In this document: positions 63,063 to 64,000 of the stretch, one piece after another
Layout: each line of letters starts with the position of its first letter
How positions within the stretch are numbered: the stretch's first letter is position 1
Assembly (NCBI RefSeq): GCF_014649915.1
Contig: NZ_BMTY01000002.1
Location: 336,081 to 400,080 of the forward strand
Origin: Streptomyces toxytricini
GTDB taxonomy: Bacteria > Actinomycetota > Actinomycetes > Streptomycetales > Streptomycetaceae
Length of the DNA: 64,000 nt
Direction: 5' to 3'
Program-made: the position numbers and the translations under genes
The notes under the pieces: generated by a model
Databases searched by the model: none
The model's input: only the letters and a program-made list of their open reading frames with translations
Told to the model about the DNA's origin: nothing

Positions 63063-63599
63063 ATGGGTGACACCGCCGACGGCCTCCAGCCCGTCCCCGA
63101 GCCGAGCCTCGACGAGCAGATCGCCGTCTACCAGCGCGAGTTCCAGGACCTCGATCCGCAGGTGGAGAAGGTCGTGTCGGCGCTGAGCCGACTGAACCGC
63201 CGCATGAACGTGGCGTACGGCCGCCAGACCGCCGCCCTCGGCATCAGCAACGCCGAGTGGGAGGTCCTCAAGGCCCTCGTCATCTCCGGAGCCCCCTACC
63301 GGATGGGCCCGAGCGAACTCGCGAAGCAGCTGGGCCTGACGCCGGCCGCGATGACGCACCGCATCGACCGCATGACGGCGGAGGGGCTCGTCACCCGTGA
63401 GCGCGATGAGTCGAACCGGGTGCGCGTGATCGTGGAGCTCACCGCTGGAGGCCGCAGCAAGTGGCTCGACGCGATGCGCGCGGCGACGATCTTCGAGGAG
63501 GACCTCCTCCAGGACCTCTCCACGGAGGAGCGGGGCGTCCTGGGCGACATGCTCACGCGCCTGCTGGACCGGGTGGAAGACCTCCAGTCGCGCAACTGA
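63063..63599 (+). CDS. MarR-family transcriptional regulator
   Basis: This 178-residue winged-helix protein has the MarR core MGPSELAKQLGLTPAAMTHRID (about residues 80-101) and the wing VTRERDESNRVRVIVELT. Flanking helices serve dimerisation. Divergent from the MFS exporter, it is expected to repress it and itself until a drug or oxidant ligand binds. The putative operator lies between them. Confidence 0.92.
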   Translation: MGDTADGLQPVPEPSLDEQIAVYQREFQDLDPQVEKVVSALSRLNRRMNVAYGRQTAALGISNAEWEVLKALVISGAPYRMGPSELAKQLGLTPAAMTHRIDRMTAEGLVTRERDESNRVRVIVELTAGGRSKWLDAMRAATIFEEDLLQDLSTEERGVLGDMLTRLLDRVEDLQSRN

Positions 63600-63619
63600 C
63601 AGGGCCCGCGCCAGGGGGG

Positions 63620-63648
63620 TTGACACGGCTCCGCCGGATCCGTAAAGT
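63620..63648 (+). promoter_or_regulatory. rRNA operon promoter
   Basis: TTGACA (63620-63625), a 17-bp spacer and TAAAGT (63643-63648) form a near-consensus vegetative promoter, one of several expected before a Streptomyces rrn operon. Further TAGAGT boxes at 63801-63806 and 63881-63886 may mark additional rrn promoters. Confidence 0.75.
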
Positions 63649-64000
63649 TCTGCGGGTTGTCCCAGAGCCGAAAGGTTTTGGGCGCAACTATCCGCCGCCT
63701 CGTCGCGGCACCCAACTCAGCACGATCTCCCCCCGGGAGTGAATTCGGCATGCCCGAATTCCCGCCCGAAGGCCGATTAGGAATCGACCGGGAAATCCAC
63801 TAGAGTTCTGGGAGTCGGAAGGGCCCAACAGCCCGGAAGGCAAACCCCGCTGACTGGGGGTCAGGCCCGAAAGGATCTGATAGAGTCGGAAACGAAGAAC
63901 GAAAGCCCGGAGGAAAGCCCGAGAGGGTGAGTACGAAGGAAGCGTCCGTTCCTTGAGAACTCAACAGCGTGCCAAAAATCAACGCCAGAAGTTGATACCC
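63649..64000 (+). other. rRNA operon leader, upstream of 16S rRNA
   Basis: From about 63840 the sequence matches the conserved Streptomyces rrn leader as I remember it: the tail with CTTGAGAACTCAACAGCGTG (starting near 63953) and AAAATCAACGCCAG near the right edge. These leader sequences take part in antitermination and pre-16S processing. The mature 16S gene should begin a few hundred bases beyond the window. No protein gene is present. Confidence 0.85.

Overview
The window is chromosomal DNA of a Streptomyces or very close relative. It is very GC-rich, with GTG/TTG starts, 4-bp ATGA/GTGA gene overlaps, and marker genes in the order I remember from S. coelicolor: purQ-purL-purF-purM, bldC, hrpA, a sporulation-associated regulator, an NPCBM-tailed ECF sigma factor, atrA, NADH dehydrogenase, an MFS/MarR pair, then an rRNA operon. 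The synteny statement is from memory; no search was run.

Region by region. 1-7.5 kb: de novo purine genes (purQ 3' end, purL, purF, purM), interrupted by a mycothiol-type protein and a META lipoprotein. 7.5-11 kb: a DUF3073 protein, valine dehydrogenase, a hypothetical protein and bldC. 11-23.5 kb: HrpA helicase, a repeat-rich secreted protein, a DsbA/CcdA pair, four tRNAs (Asp twice, Phe, Glu), a zincin, tandem crcB fluoride channels, a proline-rich lipoprotein, a DEAD-box helicase with a repetitive Arg/Asp/Gly tail, and tRNA-Lys. 23.5-25 kb: a 59-residue secreted peptide ending in two (E/D)PGWS motifs, divergent from a TrmB/LuxR-like regulator. 25-43.4 kb: the accessory core of the window (next paragraph). 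43.5-50 kb: initiator tRNA, M23 peptidase, PrsW protease, TrmB, an LhgO-like oxidase and the sporulation-associated regulator. 50.7-57.7 kb: an asparagine-synthase-like protein, a 1.7-kb repeat-filled convergent intergenic region, the sigma factor fusion and atrA. 58-64 kb: NADH dehydrogenase, SpoIIE-type phosphatase, MFS exporter with divergent MarR regulator, and the promoter and leader of an rRNA operon whose 16S gene lies beyond the right edge.

The 25-43.4 kb block is a compact natural-product locus with no NRPS, PKS or carrier protein. A 12-gene leftward run, mostly with 4-bp overlaps, encodes two ATP-grasp ligases, a substrate-binding-protein fold without signal peptide, two SidA/IucD-type N-monooxygenases, a diaminobutyrate-type aminotransferase, a cupin, a glycine/sarcosine-oxidase-like flavoenzyme, a CysE-like acyltransferase, a methionyl-tRNA-synthetase-like protein, a permease and a rhodanese. 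Divergent from it are an MFS exporter, a DinB-fold protein, a 2OG-Fe dioxygenase, a GNAT acyltransferase and AzlC/AzlD. Lysine N-hydroxylase, cupin, MetRS-like protein and FAD amine oxidase are the signature of hydrazine (N-N bond) biosynthesis as described for s56-p1 and triacsin. There the cupin and MetRS parts are one fused protein; here they are separate genes. I infer that the locus hydroxylates a diamino acid side chain, joins it to an amino acid through an N-N bond, ligates the product into a small peptide with the ATP-grasp enzymes, and exports it. The product is unknown.
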